A stretch of 64,000 nucleotides of DNA from Chinchilla lanigera (taxonomy: Eukaryota > Chordata > Mammalia > Rodentia > Chinchillidae): positions 4,458,833 to 4,522,832 of the forward strand of contig NW_004955501.1 in assembly GCF_000276665.1 (NCBI RefSeq). Reading direction: 5' to 3'. Numbering within the stretch: the first letter of the stretch is position 1; every line of letters begins with the position of its first letter. The position numbers and the translations under genes are program-made. The notes beneath the pieces were generated by a model that was given only the letters and a program-made list of their open reading frames with translations, did no database searches and was not told the DNA's origin. Shown here one piece after another: positions 20,580-32,480 of the stretch.

Positions 20580-20608
<29 letters not shown>
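20557..20608. repeat. (GAAA)n microsatellite
   Basis: A purine tetranucleotide run inside L1 ORF2. Confidence 0.95.
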
Positions 20609-20611
<3 letters not shown>

Positions 20612-21022
20612 GTCAGGGTCAAATGACACCTTCAAACAAATGAATTTAATAGATATCTACAGGGCACTCCATCCAATCACAAGAGAATATAAATTTTTCT
20701 CAGCAGCACATGGAACTTTCTCCAAAATAGGAGCCCATAAACCATGCTTAACTAAATGTAAAACAATCAAATTATCCCATGCATACTATCAGATCATAGT
20801 GTAATGAACTACAAATCAATTGCAAAAGAAACCACAGAAATTACACAAATGCTTGGAAATTAAACAATGCACTCTTGAATAATCAACAGGTCACAGAAGA
20901 AATCAAGGAAGAATTCAGACAGTTTCTAGAATCAAACAACAATGCCAGTATAAAATACCAATCTATGGGACACAATAAAACCAGTCCTAAGAGGGAAGTT
21001 TATAGCTGTGAATGGCCACATT

Positions 21023-21183
21023 AGAAAGACAGAGTGAGGAGGCTGGGGATTTAGCTCAGCGGCAAAGCGCCTGCCTGGCAAGCGCAAGGTTGTGAGTTCG
21101 GTTCCCAGTACTGGAGAAAAACAAACAAACAAAAAAAATTAAAATTAAAAAATAAAGAGAGAAAGAAAGAAAGACAGAGTGAG
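21023..21183 (+). mobile_element. ID SINE with perfect 16-bp TSD
   Basis: AGAAAGACAGAGTGAG occurs at 21023-21038 and 21168-21183. The body has TTTAGCTCAGCGGCAAAGCG and GTTCGGTTCCCAGTACTGGA, followed by an expanded A-rich tail (AAAC, AAAT and GAAA blocks). It sits in L1 ORF2. Confidence 0.95.
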
Positions 21184-23095
21184 CCCAAACAAATAACCAA
21201 ATGATGTACCTCAGAATTCTAAAAAAATAAGAATGCTCCAAGTCCAAATCTAACACAAGAAAGAAAATTGTAAAGATCAGAGAAGAAACTAATGAAATTG
21301 AACTAAAAAACACAAAGAATCAGTGAGTTGAAGAGCTGGTTGATTGAAAGAATAAACAAAATAAACAAAACCCTTAGCCTATCTTACCATAAAAGACCCA
21401 AATCATTACAATTACAAATGAAAGGTGAAATCACAACAGACATCATTGACATCCAGAAGATAATTAGTAATGACTCTGAAAATCTAGACTCTGATAAATT
21501 GGAGAATCCAGAAGAAGTGAATGGATTCCTAGATACAGATGTATTACCAAAACTGAACCAAAAATTATAAAGCTCTGAATAATCCAATGACAGGCAATGA
21601 AATTGAAGCACTAATAAAACGTCTACCAACTAAGAAAAGCCCACAACCTAATGAATTAACCATGAATTCTACCAGAACTTCAAAGAAGATCTAATGCCAA
21701 TACTCCTCAAACCCTTTAATGAAATTTGAAGGGAAGAAGCACTCCCAAATTCATTCCTAGAAAATAGAATTGCTCTTATTCCAAAACCAGACAAAGACCT
21801 AACCTAAAAAGGGAACTACAGGCCAATATTCTTAATGAACAGAGATGCAAAGATACTCCATATACTGGCAAACAGAACCCAACAAAACAAAAAGGTCATA
21901 CATTATGATCAAGTAGGCTTCATCCCAGGGATGCAATGAGGTTCAACACACACAAATCGTAAGTGTAGTGTATCCCATAAACAGAAGCAAGGACCAGAAT
22001 AACACAGTCATCCCAATAGATGCAGAAAAAGCCTTTGGCATAACCCAACATTCATGCATGATAAAAAAACAAGGCAGAAATAGGTATAGAAAGATCTTAT
22101 CCCCCCCAAAAAAAAAAAAGAAAGATCTTATCCCAATCTGATAAAGGACATTTGCAATGAACCTACCAACAACATTTTAAATGCAAAAATACTCAAAACA
22201 TTAGCTATAATAATCAGGTAAGAGAAGAAAATAAAAGGGATATGTATTGAAGGAAGAAGTCAAATTATCATTACAGCTGGATTATCTGGTACAGAATAAA
22301 TCCAAAAATTTCCACCAAAAGACTCTTAGAATTAATAACCAAGTTCAGTAATGCAAGACACAAAAACAATGCATAAAAATCAATTACCAGACAACAATAA
22401 TGAATTCATGAAATTAGAAAATGAAATTAGAAATAAAAGTAGAAAACAATTCCATTCACAACAGCAGCAGGAAAAGTTAAATAATTAGGAACTAATCTAA
22501 TTGGGGAATTGAAAGACCTCTAAAATGGAAACTATTGCAGTCTGAAAAAGGAGATCAAAAAGGGCATCAGAAAATGGAAAGAAATCCCTGTTCCTAGATA
22601 GGCAGAACCAGTATTGTCAAAATTGCCATACTTCCAAATGGATATAGAGATTTAATGCAATCTAATCAAAAGGCCAAAAAGGTTCCTTACAAAGCCAGAG
22701 AAAACAATACTAAAGTTTATACGAAATCAGAAGGGACCCATAAGAACAAAAATAATCTTGGACAATGAGAGCAAAAGAAACATCACAATGACAGATTTCA
22801 AGTTATTTTACAAAGCTACAGTGATAAAACCAGCATAGTACTGACACAAAACAGACATATGTATCATTGGAAGAGAATAGAGGGTGTTGAATCAACCCCA
22901 GGTACATGCAATCACCTAGTCTTTGACAAAGGGCCAAAAACACACACTGGAGGAAAACTAGCTTCTTTAACAAATGGTGCTGGGAAAACTAACTGTCAAC
23001 ATGCAGAATATTGAAATTAAATCCATATATCTCACCATATAGTAAAATAAAATAAAATTAAAACAGAAATACTTAACCTACTGAAAGATAAAATG

Positions 23096-23252
23096 GGTAA
23101 AACTCTTTTTGTTCTTTGGAGTTTTTTTTGTTTTTTTTTTTTTTTTTTGTTTGTTTTTTCCAGTACCAGGAATCAAACTCACGATGTCACGCTTGCCAGG
23201 CAGGCATTGTGCCGCTGAGCTAAATTTCCAGCTCCCAATAGGTAAAACTCTT
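23096..23252 (-). mobile_element. ID SINE, antisense, with 12-bp TSD
   Basis: GGTAAAACTCTT occurs at 23096-23107 and 23241-23252. The T-rich tail is at the left. The body reads CCAGTACCAGGAATCAAACT through TGCCGCTGAGCTAAATTTCC. Confidence 0.93.
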
Positions 23253-23593
23253 GAAGATACAAGCATAGGCAAGAACTTTTGGACAAATAGTACCAAGAAA
23301 AAATAACTGGTATCATATCAAATTAAAAATTTCTGCATAGCAAAGGAAACAACCAATAGAGTGAAGCAACAGCCTATAGGATGGAAAAAAATTTGCTAAC
23401 TCTTCCTTGGATAAAGGACTAATATCTAGAATATATAAGGAACTGAAAAAAATTAGAACACCCAAAATAAAAGGCCCAGTCAAAAAATGGACAACTGAAT
23501 GAATAGATACTTCTCAGAAGTCCAAATGGTCAACAAACTCATGAAGAAATACTCAACATTGCTGACCATTAGAGAAACACCAATTAAAACAAC

Positions 23594-23766
23594 ATGCTGC
23601 TGGGCCTGGTGATGCACACCTGTAATCCCAGCACTTGGGAAGCTGAGGTAGGGGGGTTGCTGCAAGTTCAAGGCCAGCTTAGGCTACACAGTGAGTTCAA
23701 GGCCAGGTTGGACTACAGAATGAGACTCTGTTTCACAATCAAACAAAAACCAAAAGAACACCACAC
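23594..23766 (+). mobile_element. B1 SINE, sense
   Basis: GCACACCTGTAATCCCAGCA, the duplicated CAAGGCCAG module and GAGACTCTGTTTCACAATC tail are all present. A short ACATGCT lies on each side (about 23591 and 23766). It lies in the L1 C-terminal ORF2 region. Confidence 0.9.
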
Positions 23767-23911
23767 ATGCTATTGAGGCTACAGCAGGAAAAGAGCCCTT
23801 CTATATTATTGGTGGGAATGTAAATTAGTACAAACACTATGGAAGTAAGTATTGAAATTCCTCAGAAAACTAAAACTGGAAAACTATTCAACCTGGCTAT
23901 TGTCCTTCTAG

Positions 23912-24076
23912 ACATTTTTTTTTTTTTTTTTGGTCTTTTTAAGACAGGGTCTTGCTATGCAGTTCAGGCTGGCCTTGAGTTCACTTGTATCCCAGGCTGG
24001 CCCCAAAACCACAACAATCCTCCTGCCTCAGCCTCCTGAGTGCTGGGATTACAGGTATGTGCCGCCACACCTGGAC
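23912..24076 (-). mobile_element. B1 SINE, antisense
   Basis: A 17-nt T tail, then AAGACAGGGTCTTGCTATGC, two CAGGCTGG modules, CCTCCTGCCTCAGCCTCCTG and GTGCTGGGATTACAGG. It is a near-complete copy within the 3' region of the L1. Confidence 0.92.
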
Positions 24077-24684
24077 TGAAAGATTTAAAGGCATTACAAT
24101 TATATGTGCCTATCCATGGTTATAGCAGCATGACTCATAAAAGCTAAATCTTTAAAGTGGACTCTATGTCCATCAAAAGGTGAATGGATAAAGGAAATGT
24201 ATTGATATACCACAGAGTACTACTCTGCCATAAGGAAGGATAAACTTGAGTCATTTGTAGGAAAATGAGTACACCTGAGTCTACAAAGTTAAGAGAAATA
24301 AGTTAGGCACACAAGCCTAAATATCACATGGTTTCTCTTGTATGAGAAATTGAAAATATGAATAAAGTAAAGAGCAACATAAAATATAAATATAGTATTA
24401 TCTTGGTTCATTAATTTAATTCTTTCTATGATTCTGTCCACAAAATTCACTCCACAATTCTGATTGCAAGTACCCAATTGCAGACATGCATGTATTATGG
24501 GGGAAGGTGATGAAAAAAAAAATACAGGTATGTTATATACAACTTGCTGCAATGAATGGAATCATCATGTACTGCAAATATGTACTAATAAATTTTTTAA
24601 AAAGAAAAGCAGGAAAAAAGATATGATCCATAATGAAAAGAAAAAATAATCAAAATTTTGGCCTGCCCCCTTTAGCCTACTCTC

Positions 24685-24800
24685 AACATTACAGCCAGAC
24701 AGGTCCTTTAAAACCTGTCAGAACAAAGCCCTTTCCAGTTCAAAGCTCTCCAGTGGTTCCCATTTCATTGAGAGTTGTTGTTAAAGACCTTACAAGGGCC
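24685..24800 (+). repeat. L2 fragment, sense
   Basis: CAAAGCTCTCCAGTGGTTCC, then CATTTCATTGAGAGTTGTTG and AAGACCTTACAAGGGCC, follow the L2 3' region pattern. Confidence 0.65.
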
Positions 24801-26224
24801 AGTCTGTCCGCACAGAGGGGCTTCACTGACACTGCCCCTTGCAGGGAGTGGATGACAGGGAATGCTGAGCTCAGCCAGGAGTTTTGGGCCCGTTGTGGGC
24901 TCAGAGGAAGGCAGCTGTCCTCTGCTGTTGTGGGGTTGCCCTGCCCTTCAGAAACTGTTCTTGCTCAGCCCAAAGTCTGATCCCTTCCTGAGATGACAGG
25001 GTCTTGCTGCTACACACAGGCTGGTTCAAAGGGGTGCTGAGGACATACCCTTCTCAAGGCCGGGCCAGTGAGCTGGGGAGTCTGGGGAGAAGCCCACAAA
25101 GCCTATCTGTCCAGCAACCATGTTTGCTGATTTCTTGTCCAGCTGCAGCCTGCTTGTCTTGGAGAGGTAGAGGGTGTCTGCCTAAGCCACATGGAAGGCT
25201 GACTCCAGCCTGGTGCTGGAATGTCTTTACCCCACGTCTGGGGCTCCAGAATCTACACTGGGAGGCGCCGTACGCTAGGCATGTGACATTCAGTGATGAA
25301 CAGGACACAGACCTTCCCCACAGTGCTCGCCATTTAGTCAAGAGACAGATGTGCAAAAGGCCAGCAGAGCAGACACGGGGGCAGCAGGCACTTCCAGGAG
25401 GGCACTCATCTGACCTGGGGATCCTGGCAGGACGTGGGAAAGTCTTCTGGGGAAGATTGGAACACCATTTCTGAAGAAAATACATTGTAGCAGATGTCAC
25501 TGGGTTCTTTAGGTATAGAGGCGGGGCACTCAGAGGAGTTCCTTCCCAGCAGTTCTGATGAGCTGAGCACTGTCACACACTGCTTACCACACTGACACTG
25601 ATGTCACCGGACCATCCCGTGTGAGTCAGATTCTTCGCGGGAAAGCCGGCCCAGGGCTGTGGTTCTCCCATCCCCAGCGCAGTGGAGAGTAGAGCGGGAG
25701 CAGGGCTGTTGGGAGCAGAACATCCGCGGTATGCTCAGCCCCCCTCGTTACGTGTGGGATGCCACCTCTGCGGTGCTGTCCGATGAGCTTAGTGTTGCTA
25801 CCTTCAAACTGAAGGAACAAGCTGAAGCTCTGAGGGGTTCAGCTTTATCTCAGACCACAGAGCTAGGAGAAAGTCAAGCAAAGTGTGAGCCCTTTCCACA
25901 GAACTGCCCCTTCACAGCCTCTGAGCTCCTCCTGTGGTAAAACTCTGGGTTGTGACCGAGGGTTCCACAACTGCCCGAACCCACCTTCTCCCTGGCAGAC
26001 TTCTTACTCTGCCATAAATGAACAGGGGTGAGGCAGTACTACCACAAGCAGAACTGTGGGGGATGCGATGGTCCTCACGTCAGCCTAGTGGGAATCAAAG
26101 CTGTGGGGGTCACTCACGGCAGGACAGATGGCATGACACCCCTTTCTCTGCAGGCAGTACAGTTGGACCCACATTCACGCTAAGGACAGTTTCTTCCTAC
26201 TAAGCTCTTCTTTGTGCCATACAA
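24801..26224. other. apparently single-copy sequence, no gene recognised
   Basis: GC-moderate DNA. Open frames on both strands reach 148-156 codons (25004-25474 plus, 25054-25500 minus) and overlap each other. Neither shows a domain, signal peptide or conserved motif, and their composition is that of non-coding GC-rich DNA. A weak antisense L2 resemblance exists at about 25270-25370. Confidence 0.4.
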
Positions 26225-26350
26225 GACTGAGGGCACTTTATGAAATCCCTCCCTCGACTCTCTGAGGTCCTCAGACGACGACCCTCATTCTATGGAAGAG
26301 GAGGCTCAGAGATGAAGTTATTTTGCCAAGGTCCCTGTGGTCTGACTGGA
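26225..26350 (-). repeat. MIR fragment, antisense
   Basis: CACTTTATGAAATCCCTCCC...TCATTCTATGGAAGAGGAGG and GATGAAGTTATTTTGCCAAGG follow the antisense MIR order (CCCATTTTACAGATGAGGAA, then TTGCCCAAGG). Confidence 0.65.
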
Positions 26351-26659
26351 AACCAGACTGACTGAAAGCCATGCAGTCTCCTCCCCACCCGCTTCTCTTC
26401 CTCTGGCTGTGCCCAGGCAGTGAGCATTCTGCTGTGTACCCAGCTCAGAAATCTTCGTTTATTCAGGAGACAAGGACACTTAGTAGGACACTCTAACGTT
26501 TGTCCTAGGAGAGGGGGTGACAAAGTTTGTCTTGTCATAGCCGCTCCTCCACACCACTTTTTCACATTTCATGTCAGGAGAAGTTGGGGACAACTCCAGC
26601 TAGGCCAGGGATTCTCTGTCCTGGCTGCATGTCTTAATATCCTGGTGAATTCTTAAAAG

Positions 26660-26788
26660 TTATCAGTACTGGGGTTGGGGGTTTAGCTCAGCGGCACAGC
26701 GTCTGCCTGGAAAGAGCAAGGTTGTGAGTTCGATTCCCAGTACTGGAAACGCGCCCCCCACACACACACAAAAAAATTATCAGTACTG
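26660..26788 (+). mobile_element. ID SINE with 12-bp TSD
   Basis: TTATCAGTACTG occurs at 26660-26671 and 26777-26788. The body carries GTTTAGCTCAGCGGCACAGC and GTTCGATTCCCAGTACTGGA. The tail is degenerate (a C-run, CA repeat, then A7). The duplicated 12-mer includes the first bases of the neighbouring LTR, so the ID is the younger insertion. Confidence 0.93.
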
Positions 26789-27190
26789 TCTTAGTTATTT
26801 GTCTCTCATCGCTGAGACAAAATACCCAGTGCCCAAAGTTAAGGGAGGAAAGGTTTCTTTAGCTCACAGTTTGTAGAGGTTTCAGTACATAATCGGCTGG
26901 CTCTGAGGCAGGGTGGTGTGGCACAGGGCAAGAGCTCAAGGTGGCAGAACACAGTAAAAGCAACACGAGAGTCTGAGACAAGCCTCTTTCTGTCCCTTAT
27001 ATTGTATCCAGGCTGCTGGGATTAGGGCAGTACCAATCAGTGGACTGATTTAGTAATCAACCACTCTTAATCCCAACACCCTTAAACCTAGCACTGCACT
27101 ACGAATAATCACACACTCCAGATTCAGCCACCTCTGAAAAAATCTATGACCGCATGAGGTCTTGGGGGCCACCTAGACACAAGCCACACA
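26787..27190 (-). mobile_element. solo MaLR-type LTR, antisense, with 5-bp TSD AGTAC
   Basis: The element begins TGTCTTAGTTATTTGTCTCT and ends GACACAAGCCACACA. AGTAC flanks it at 26782-26786 and 27191-27195. On the minus strand the right-hand landmark is GGTATTTTGTCTCAGCGATG...AACTAAGACA, the MaLR 3' end. At 404 bp it looks complete. It lies within the MER5A element. Confidence 0.88.
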
Positions 27191-27310
27191 AGTACCTAGG
27201 CTCCATGGCAAAGATTCTGATTAAGTTAGTCTGGAGGAGACAGAAATATTAATATTTTTAAAAATCTCCCTGGCCCCAGGTGATTTGCATTTGCCACCTG
27301 GACTGATCAT

Positions 27311-28669
27311 CTATGGTTCAAATGGTGCAAATCCTTGCTACCCTCACCATCCTGTACAGGCTTACTCACCACAGGAGATGCTCTGCCACACTGCCAAGGG
27401 CAAGTGCAGGGTCCTGAGCCCTCGAGGTCTCTTCTCAGGGATTCCTCGTGTCTACTGTTGCTGGCTGGGCCATAAGCACAGCCGAGGAGCATCTGAGGCC
27501 TTGCTCTTCATGTATCTGCGTGGAGGCAGGCTGCATCTGGAGAAAGCTTACCCCAGTCTCCAGGTAGCCTCTCCCTTCAGGATGAGGAATGTCAGTACTG
27601 TGGGCTTTTGCCTTGGAAATCTGGCTCGCAGATTTCTGGCACTCTGGTGTTTGTCAGATGCAATCTAATCTCACAACTATGGAGCCAAGGGTCAAGTGAG
27701 CAGGACTTCCTGGAAGGCTCCCAAGGCCTGGTCGTCATCTATTCCTTTCTTCTCTGTTGAGTCCACTCATGGCTTGTGCCCCTGGGGCAGACCCTATATG
27801 GCAGCAGAGTCCAGGAACACGTTGGGAGACACGTGTGACACTGTCATAGATGAGGGCAGCTGAGCAGCCTGAGTGTGTGAGGATCCAGTGTGGGGGGAGG
27901 GAGGTGGCTCCACGGGGATAGCATGGGACGTGGTGTGCACATTTGTTAGTTTGACAAAAATGCTTAAGCTTTTGGCCTAGCCTGCCGTCAATTAACTCCT
28001 GGGCTATGCTGCCACTCTGCCCCAGAGACACCAGCAATGGGGGCATGTCAGAGATATTCTGGAAGCTCACGGCTGTTGGTGGCTGGACTCACAGAGGCTC
28101 TTCTTGGGATCCTCATACTCCTCTGTCCCTTATCCTCCCTACTTCAGCGGCCACAGCAGTGGGGAGTCCAGCTGAGAGGCAGGGAGCAAGGCCATGAGAG
28201 CCTCTAGGGGCGGTGTTCTGCCAACCTTTGTCCTCACTGTGTCCCTCCTCTGGGGTGAACTCCCTGTTTGAGGGCTCCTCCTTTTTGCAAAAGAGGCTGA
28301 CCCAGCTGCCAGTCACAGGCAAGGTCTGGGGAAGCGCTTCCTTTCTTCTCCTTTACCTGCTCTCGCTGCGCGGCCAGCCAACCTCTGTGGGCAGGAGCTG
28401 GAGTGGGAAAGTTTATAGCCCTGTTCTAAGCTCTGCTGGAAAGCTTCAAGCACTGACAGGCACCTTCCTGCAAGCCGTACACCCCTTCAGGCCAGCCCTC
28501 AGGAACCTGGGACTCTGCTGGGGATTTCTTACACCTATGCTCAGATGGGGAAGAGGGTCCTTCAAACATCAAACTGGGACACCTTCTAAATAAGCAATCT
28601 CTAGGTGTAGGGTCAAGTCTCAGGCACTATAGATCCCAGTTGCTGATCCAGGATCTGCATGGTCTCCTT
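27311..28669. other. apparently single-copy sequence, no gene recognised
   Basis: Overlapping open frames up to 127 codons occur on both strands (27285-27668, 28213-28593) without recognisable domains. No confident exon or repeat. Confidence 0.4.
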
Positions 28670-28805
28670 TTGTTTTGTCTTATTTTTAAAACAAGGATCT
28701 CACCAAGTTGCCCCAGGCTAATATAAGACTCATGCGTGAAAACTATCCCACCGTCTCTGCCTCCCAAGTACCTTGGACTACAGGTGTGTATCACTGTACC
28801 TGGCC
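28670..28805 (-). mobile_element. B1/B4-like SINE, antisense, old
   Basis: TTTTTAAAACAAGGATCTCA at the tail side, then CTCTGCCTCCCAAGTACCTT and GGACTACAGGTGTGTATCAC. It is more diverged than the other B1s. Confidence 0.7.
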
Positions 28806-29556
28806 CCTGGACCAGTTTTCTGAATGAATGAATCAGCAGCTGGTTGACTCACTTCCTGGGATGTCCATTTTCCTCATCAGCCCAGGATTCCTGAACTCCC
28901 TGCCCCTGCCCTGGTACACTAATGAGGTATCTGAATGAGTGTTGGGTGGCCTCTTGCTGTTTTGGATTCATCTTTTCACCTTTTTAAGTGCTGGCCAACT
29001 ATCCCTCTTTGGGGGCGTATAAGTCCAGGCTTTTGGTCCTACCACGTGACCTCCCATTCTGCCCTTCCATTCTGCCCCCTCCTATTCCATGAGCACCTCC
29101 TTGCTATCTTTCTGGAAGGACCTAGGTGGTGGGGTCCAGGCTGCCCAGCTTCCACAGGTCACAGCAGCTGGACCTTGCCTTCCCAAATAGGCGTCCCAAA
29201 GGCAGGCCTCTTGGGGATCCAGGGGGGGAAAAGTGAGCAGGGAGGGGAGGACTCACAGGGAGGAGAGGTCAGACATCACAGCCCTCTGGCAGTCTGGGAA
29301 GACTCGAGCTGCTCCTCATAGGCAGATTTACAGCAGGGCCAGGAGCGTGCCCCCTTTGAACACTGTGCCGCTTGCCCATGACTGCAGGCCAGAGGAATGA
29401 GCTGGAAAGAACCTAGGCAAAAGGAGTGAGAAAGGGGAGGACTAGCATTAGAACGCTAGGCCTGGGATCGTAGTGCAGTAATAAGGAAACTAGGGGATTC
29501 AGGGAGGGGCGCAAGGAAGCCACTACAGCCTCTGGGAGGAACTCTTTCAAGCTTTA
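28806..29556. other. no gene or clear repeat recognised
   Basis: One 128-codon plus frame at 28935-29321 lacks any known domain. The rest is featureless to me. Confidence 0.4.
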
Positions 29557-29706
29557 TTTTGTTTTGTTTTTTGAGACAGGGTCTCCCTGTGCAGTTCAGG
29601 CTGGTCTTGAACTGGGTTCACTACGTAGCCTAAGCTGGCCTCAAACTTGCGGCAATCCTCCTGCCTCAGCCTCCTGATTACAGTTGTGCACCACCATGCC
29701 TGGCTT
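29557..29706 (-). mobile_element. B1 SINE, antisense
   Basis: TTTTGAGACAGGGTCTCCCT, two CAGGCTGG/AGCTGGCCTC modules, CCTCCTGCCTCAGCCTCCTG and TGCACCACCATGCCTGGC. Confidence 0.9.
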
Positions 29707-30069
29707 TAGGAGAGGAACTCTGACCACTCACTACCCATCCAGCGGTTCCAATCTTTATATGTCTCAACTTTTTAACATGGAAAAATCTGATGTCTTTCAT
29801 ATGACTGACAGTAATAGTGTTTTTATCCTTGATGCTAATAATTTTTCAGCAAGTAAATTAAACACAGGCCATCTATTTAGGTATGGGTGTGGGACAAAAT
29901 GTTCCCAACTGCTGTTTAGGAACAGAATGCCCACAACCTTTAGAGTCAGCTTTGCTTCAGTAGGATTAAATCCTTCTCAGATATACATATTATTTAATTC
30001 TCTCACATATGTAATAACTATGTATTTGGATTTCATTAGGCACCTTGCTGGAGAAGCCCGGAAATAGTA

Positions 30070-30700
30070 CCATTTTGCTTAAAAATACCTTTGCACTATG
30101 CAAAAGTTCAAGTACAAGAATGGAGAAAATAGTATAATAAATCTCCAGTGTGCCCATGACCAGCTTTAATAATTATTAACATATGACTGATCCTATTTCA
30201 TCTCCAGTTCCCACTCCCACTCCTTTTCTTGCCCCTGGCTGCTGCATTATTGTAAAGCACATTCCAGACTATCATTTCATCTGTGAATACTTTTGTATCT
30301 CTACGAAGTAAGAATTCTTTCTTCACAAACGAAACCACATGTTATTGTGACACCTAAAAGCTATTATTCCTTAATGTCATCAAATATCTCACCATGTTTA
30401 AATTCCCCAGCTGTCCCATTGGCTTTTCACATGGTTTGTTGCAACTGGGATCTAAGCAAAGTTCACACATTGATTTCATTTGGTGGACGTGTCTCTCAAG
30501 TCTCCCTAAGACTCCACTTTCCCCCATGGCCATGTATTTGTTGACGAAACCAAGCTGTGCATCCTGCAGAATTTTCTATATTGTGGACGTTGTTGATTGC
30601 ACCCTCTTGGTGCCTTTCATGTGTTCCTCTCTTCCATGTCATTCCTGTTGGTGGTACTTAGAACTGGAGGTTTAATCTTATTCATGAGCAATTTTATATA
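30070..30700 (+). repeat. ancient mammalian L1 3'UTR-type fragment
   Basis: The ordered landmarks are: GCCCATGACCAGCTTTAATA, ATTATTAACATATGACTGAT, AAAGCACATTCCAGACTATC, CACACATTGATTTCATTTGG, GTGTCTCTCAAGTCTCCCTA, TGTATTTGTTGACGAAACCA. This series belongs to an old L1M-class 3' region. No coding content. Confidence 0.6.
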
Positions 30701-30803
30701 AGAACATATTTATAGATGATATTGTTTAGTTATTTATCTTATCACATAGGAGCTCACGTCTGTTTTTGTGAGACATTCCTTGCAGTTTTACAACAAACCA
30801 GTA

Positions 30804-30836
30804 GCAGTAGTAGTAGAAGTATAGTAGTAGTAGTAG
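30804..30836. repeat. (AGT)n microsatellite
   Basis: Interrupted AGT/GTA trinucleotide run. Confidence 0.85.
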
Positions 30837-30839
30837 CTT

Positions 30840-31634
30840 TTAAAGAGCCATGAATGAACACTGCCTTGAGCCATGATTACAGCAGTGTGTGCAAAATAGT
30901 GATTTTCAGTCTACGTACCCCTTTCTGAATGTATTAGCTAAAATACTTTGGTAGAATACTTTGCTACAACTACTTGGTTATCTTGAAACAGTTTGCACAG
31001 GGATTACAGATAAATGCTTGCCTTTCGCCAACTTTTAAAACAATGAATTTGTTCCCGAGTAACTGCCAAAGGTGACAAATGCAATGGGTATTGAAGTGTG
31101 GGATATTATCTTACTAAAAACTACCACATTTGCCTGCCAATTTCAAGGTTATGGCAGAAGACTCACAACTCGCACGTCAGAGGTGAAGGGCCTTATTACA
31201 CACGGCACAGTGAGTAGCAGGAGCCTCTGGTTCACATCCATTCTTTTGTATCCCAAGCCACCCGAGGACAACATGGCTTGGCCTGGGTGAATGGCATGCG
31301 GTTAACGGGGATGGAGGGCACATAGAACCCCTGGACATGGGAGATGGGAATTTTTGTCCTGTAGTATGAAATTGCTCAGCCCCCCAAAATTGCTCTCTGT
31401 AGAGCTCTAGCAGGTGTCCTGGGTAAGGAGTAAACAAAGCCTCACGTTCTTTTCATACCCAGCAGGAACATACAGCAGTGTTCAGAGCCTGTGGCCATTT
31501 TTATTATATTTCATGTATTTCATTCCATGGCAGTCATTAGACTTTTTGATGCTCAAGTGGTTTCATCTGTGGTGAGTGAGCCCCTCTGATTTGGCTCTGT
31601 GGTCTTTCATCGGGACCCTAGTAGTCCTGTATGG
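30840..31634. other. no gene or clear repeat recognised
   Basis: AT-moderate DNA with only frames below 90 codons. Confidence 0.4.
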
Positions 31635-31934
31635 CAAGGGTCCCCAAGCTCCTTAACAGTTACTCTTATGGCTCAAGTTATTACCGAAGTTCTGCCTCCT
31701 GTCAGATCCGCTGTGCGCTTAGATTCTCGTAGGAACACAAACCCCACTGTGAACCAGGCATGTGAGGGAGCTGGGTTGTGCATTTGTTATGAGAATCTAA
31801 TGGAAAAAGAAGTAAAATGCACAAAAATGCAATATACTCAAATCACCTTGAAATCACCCCACCCCATCCTTGGTGTGTGGAAAATTGTATGCCATGAAAC
31901 CAGTCGCTGGTCCCTAGAAGGTTGGGGACCATGG
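31635..31934 (+). mobile_element. hAT-superfamily non-autonomous DNA transposon
   Basis: The terminal inverted repeats are CAAGGGTCCCCAAGC on the left and AGGTTGGGGACCATGG on the right. Internal landmarks are TCTGCCTCCTGTCAGATCCG, GATTCTCGTAGGAACACAAA and GAGAATCTAATGG. The 121-codon frame over it is incidental. Confidence 0.78.
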
Positions 31935-32480
31935 CTGTCTAGTGTCCTTAACCTTCTAGTTTGACAAGATGCTGTAGCTTTGCCTGTTCATTCTCTACTG
32001 CAGACCTCTCAAGTCACCCTTGAGTGGGAGGTGGGGATTAGAGATCACAGTCTGGGGGCACAGAGTGCTATTCTATTAGCACTGATACTGAGACCTTTTA
32101 GAGAACAGAGCAAGGAAAAATGTATTTCTTTTGAAATATAACAGTGTATTAAGAGTCAATATTAATATTTAGATTAAAATTTTAGATTATGGGGTTTGAC
32201 TTAACTTTTTGAATTTGCACTTGTATCTTTTCTCTTATGCTGTAAATTTTTGTTTTCATAAATATGATTATTTTATTCTGATATATGATCACTTCAAAAT
32301 AATGTTATTAATGTAACTACCATGCTACAGTTAATGAATTAATAAATTAAAGATTTGTTTGCAGTTTATTTAACATGGGTCTTATTTGGAATATTCAGCC
32401 AGGTTTATTTATTATATTTTAAAGTCACTTAAATAATTCTCTGCATGCTTAAGCCACCAGCTTGATACCCCATTAGGTTC
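31935..32480. other. AT-rich sequence, no feature recognised
   Basis: Low-complexity AT-rich DNA, possibly an old LINE remnant, without a firm landmark. Confidence 0.4.

Larger units (their letters stand above)
19788..24640 (+). mobile_element. L1 ORF2 and 3'UTR, sense, decayed, with multiple SINE insertions
   Basis: ORF2 begins near 19966 with the endonuclease start. Reverse transcriptase landmarks follow: PKPDKD near 21783, NYRPI near 21820 and DQVGFIPGM near 21908-21934. The catalytic FADD site, expected near 22270, is not preserved. Stops and indels are frequent. The element runs through the C-terminal region to a 3' end near ATGTACTAATAAATTTTTTA (24582-24600) and an A-rich tail. With the ORF1 and 5'UTR parts upstream this is one nearly full-length L1 of about 7 kb split by later insertions. 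Confidence 0.85.
26597..27310 (+). mobile_element. MER5A-type hAT element, split by an LTR and an ID
   Basis: The left part (26597-26660: GGGATTCTCTGTCCTGGCTG, ATGTCTTAATATCCTGGTGA) and right part (27196-27310: AGATTCTGATTAAGTTAGTC, AAATCTCCCTGGCCCCAGGT) together form the MER5A non-autonomous hAT pattern. Insertion of a solo LTR and then an ID separates them. Confidence 0.7.

Noticed and set aside
25004..25500. Overlapping 148- and 156-codon frames on opposite strands
   Set aside because: Both cannot be genes. Neither has a recognisable motif or splice context.
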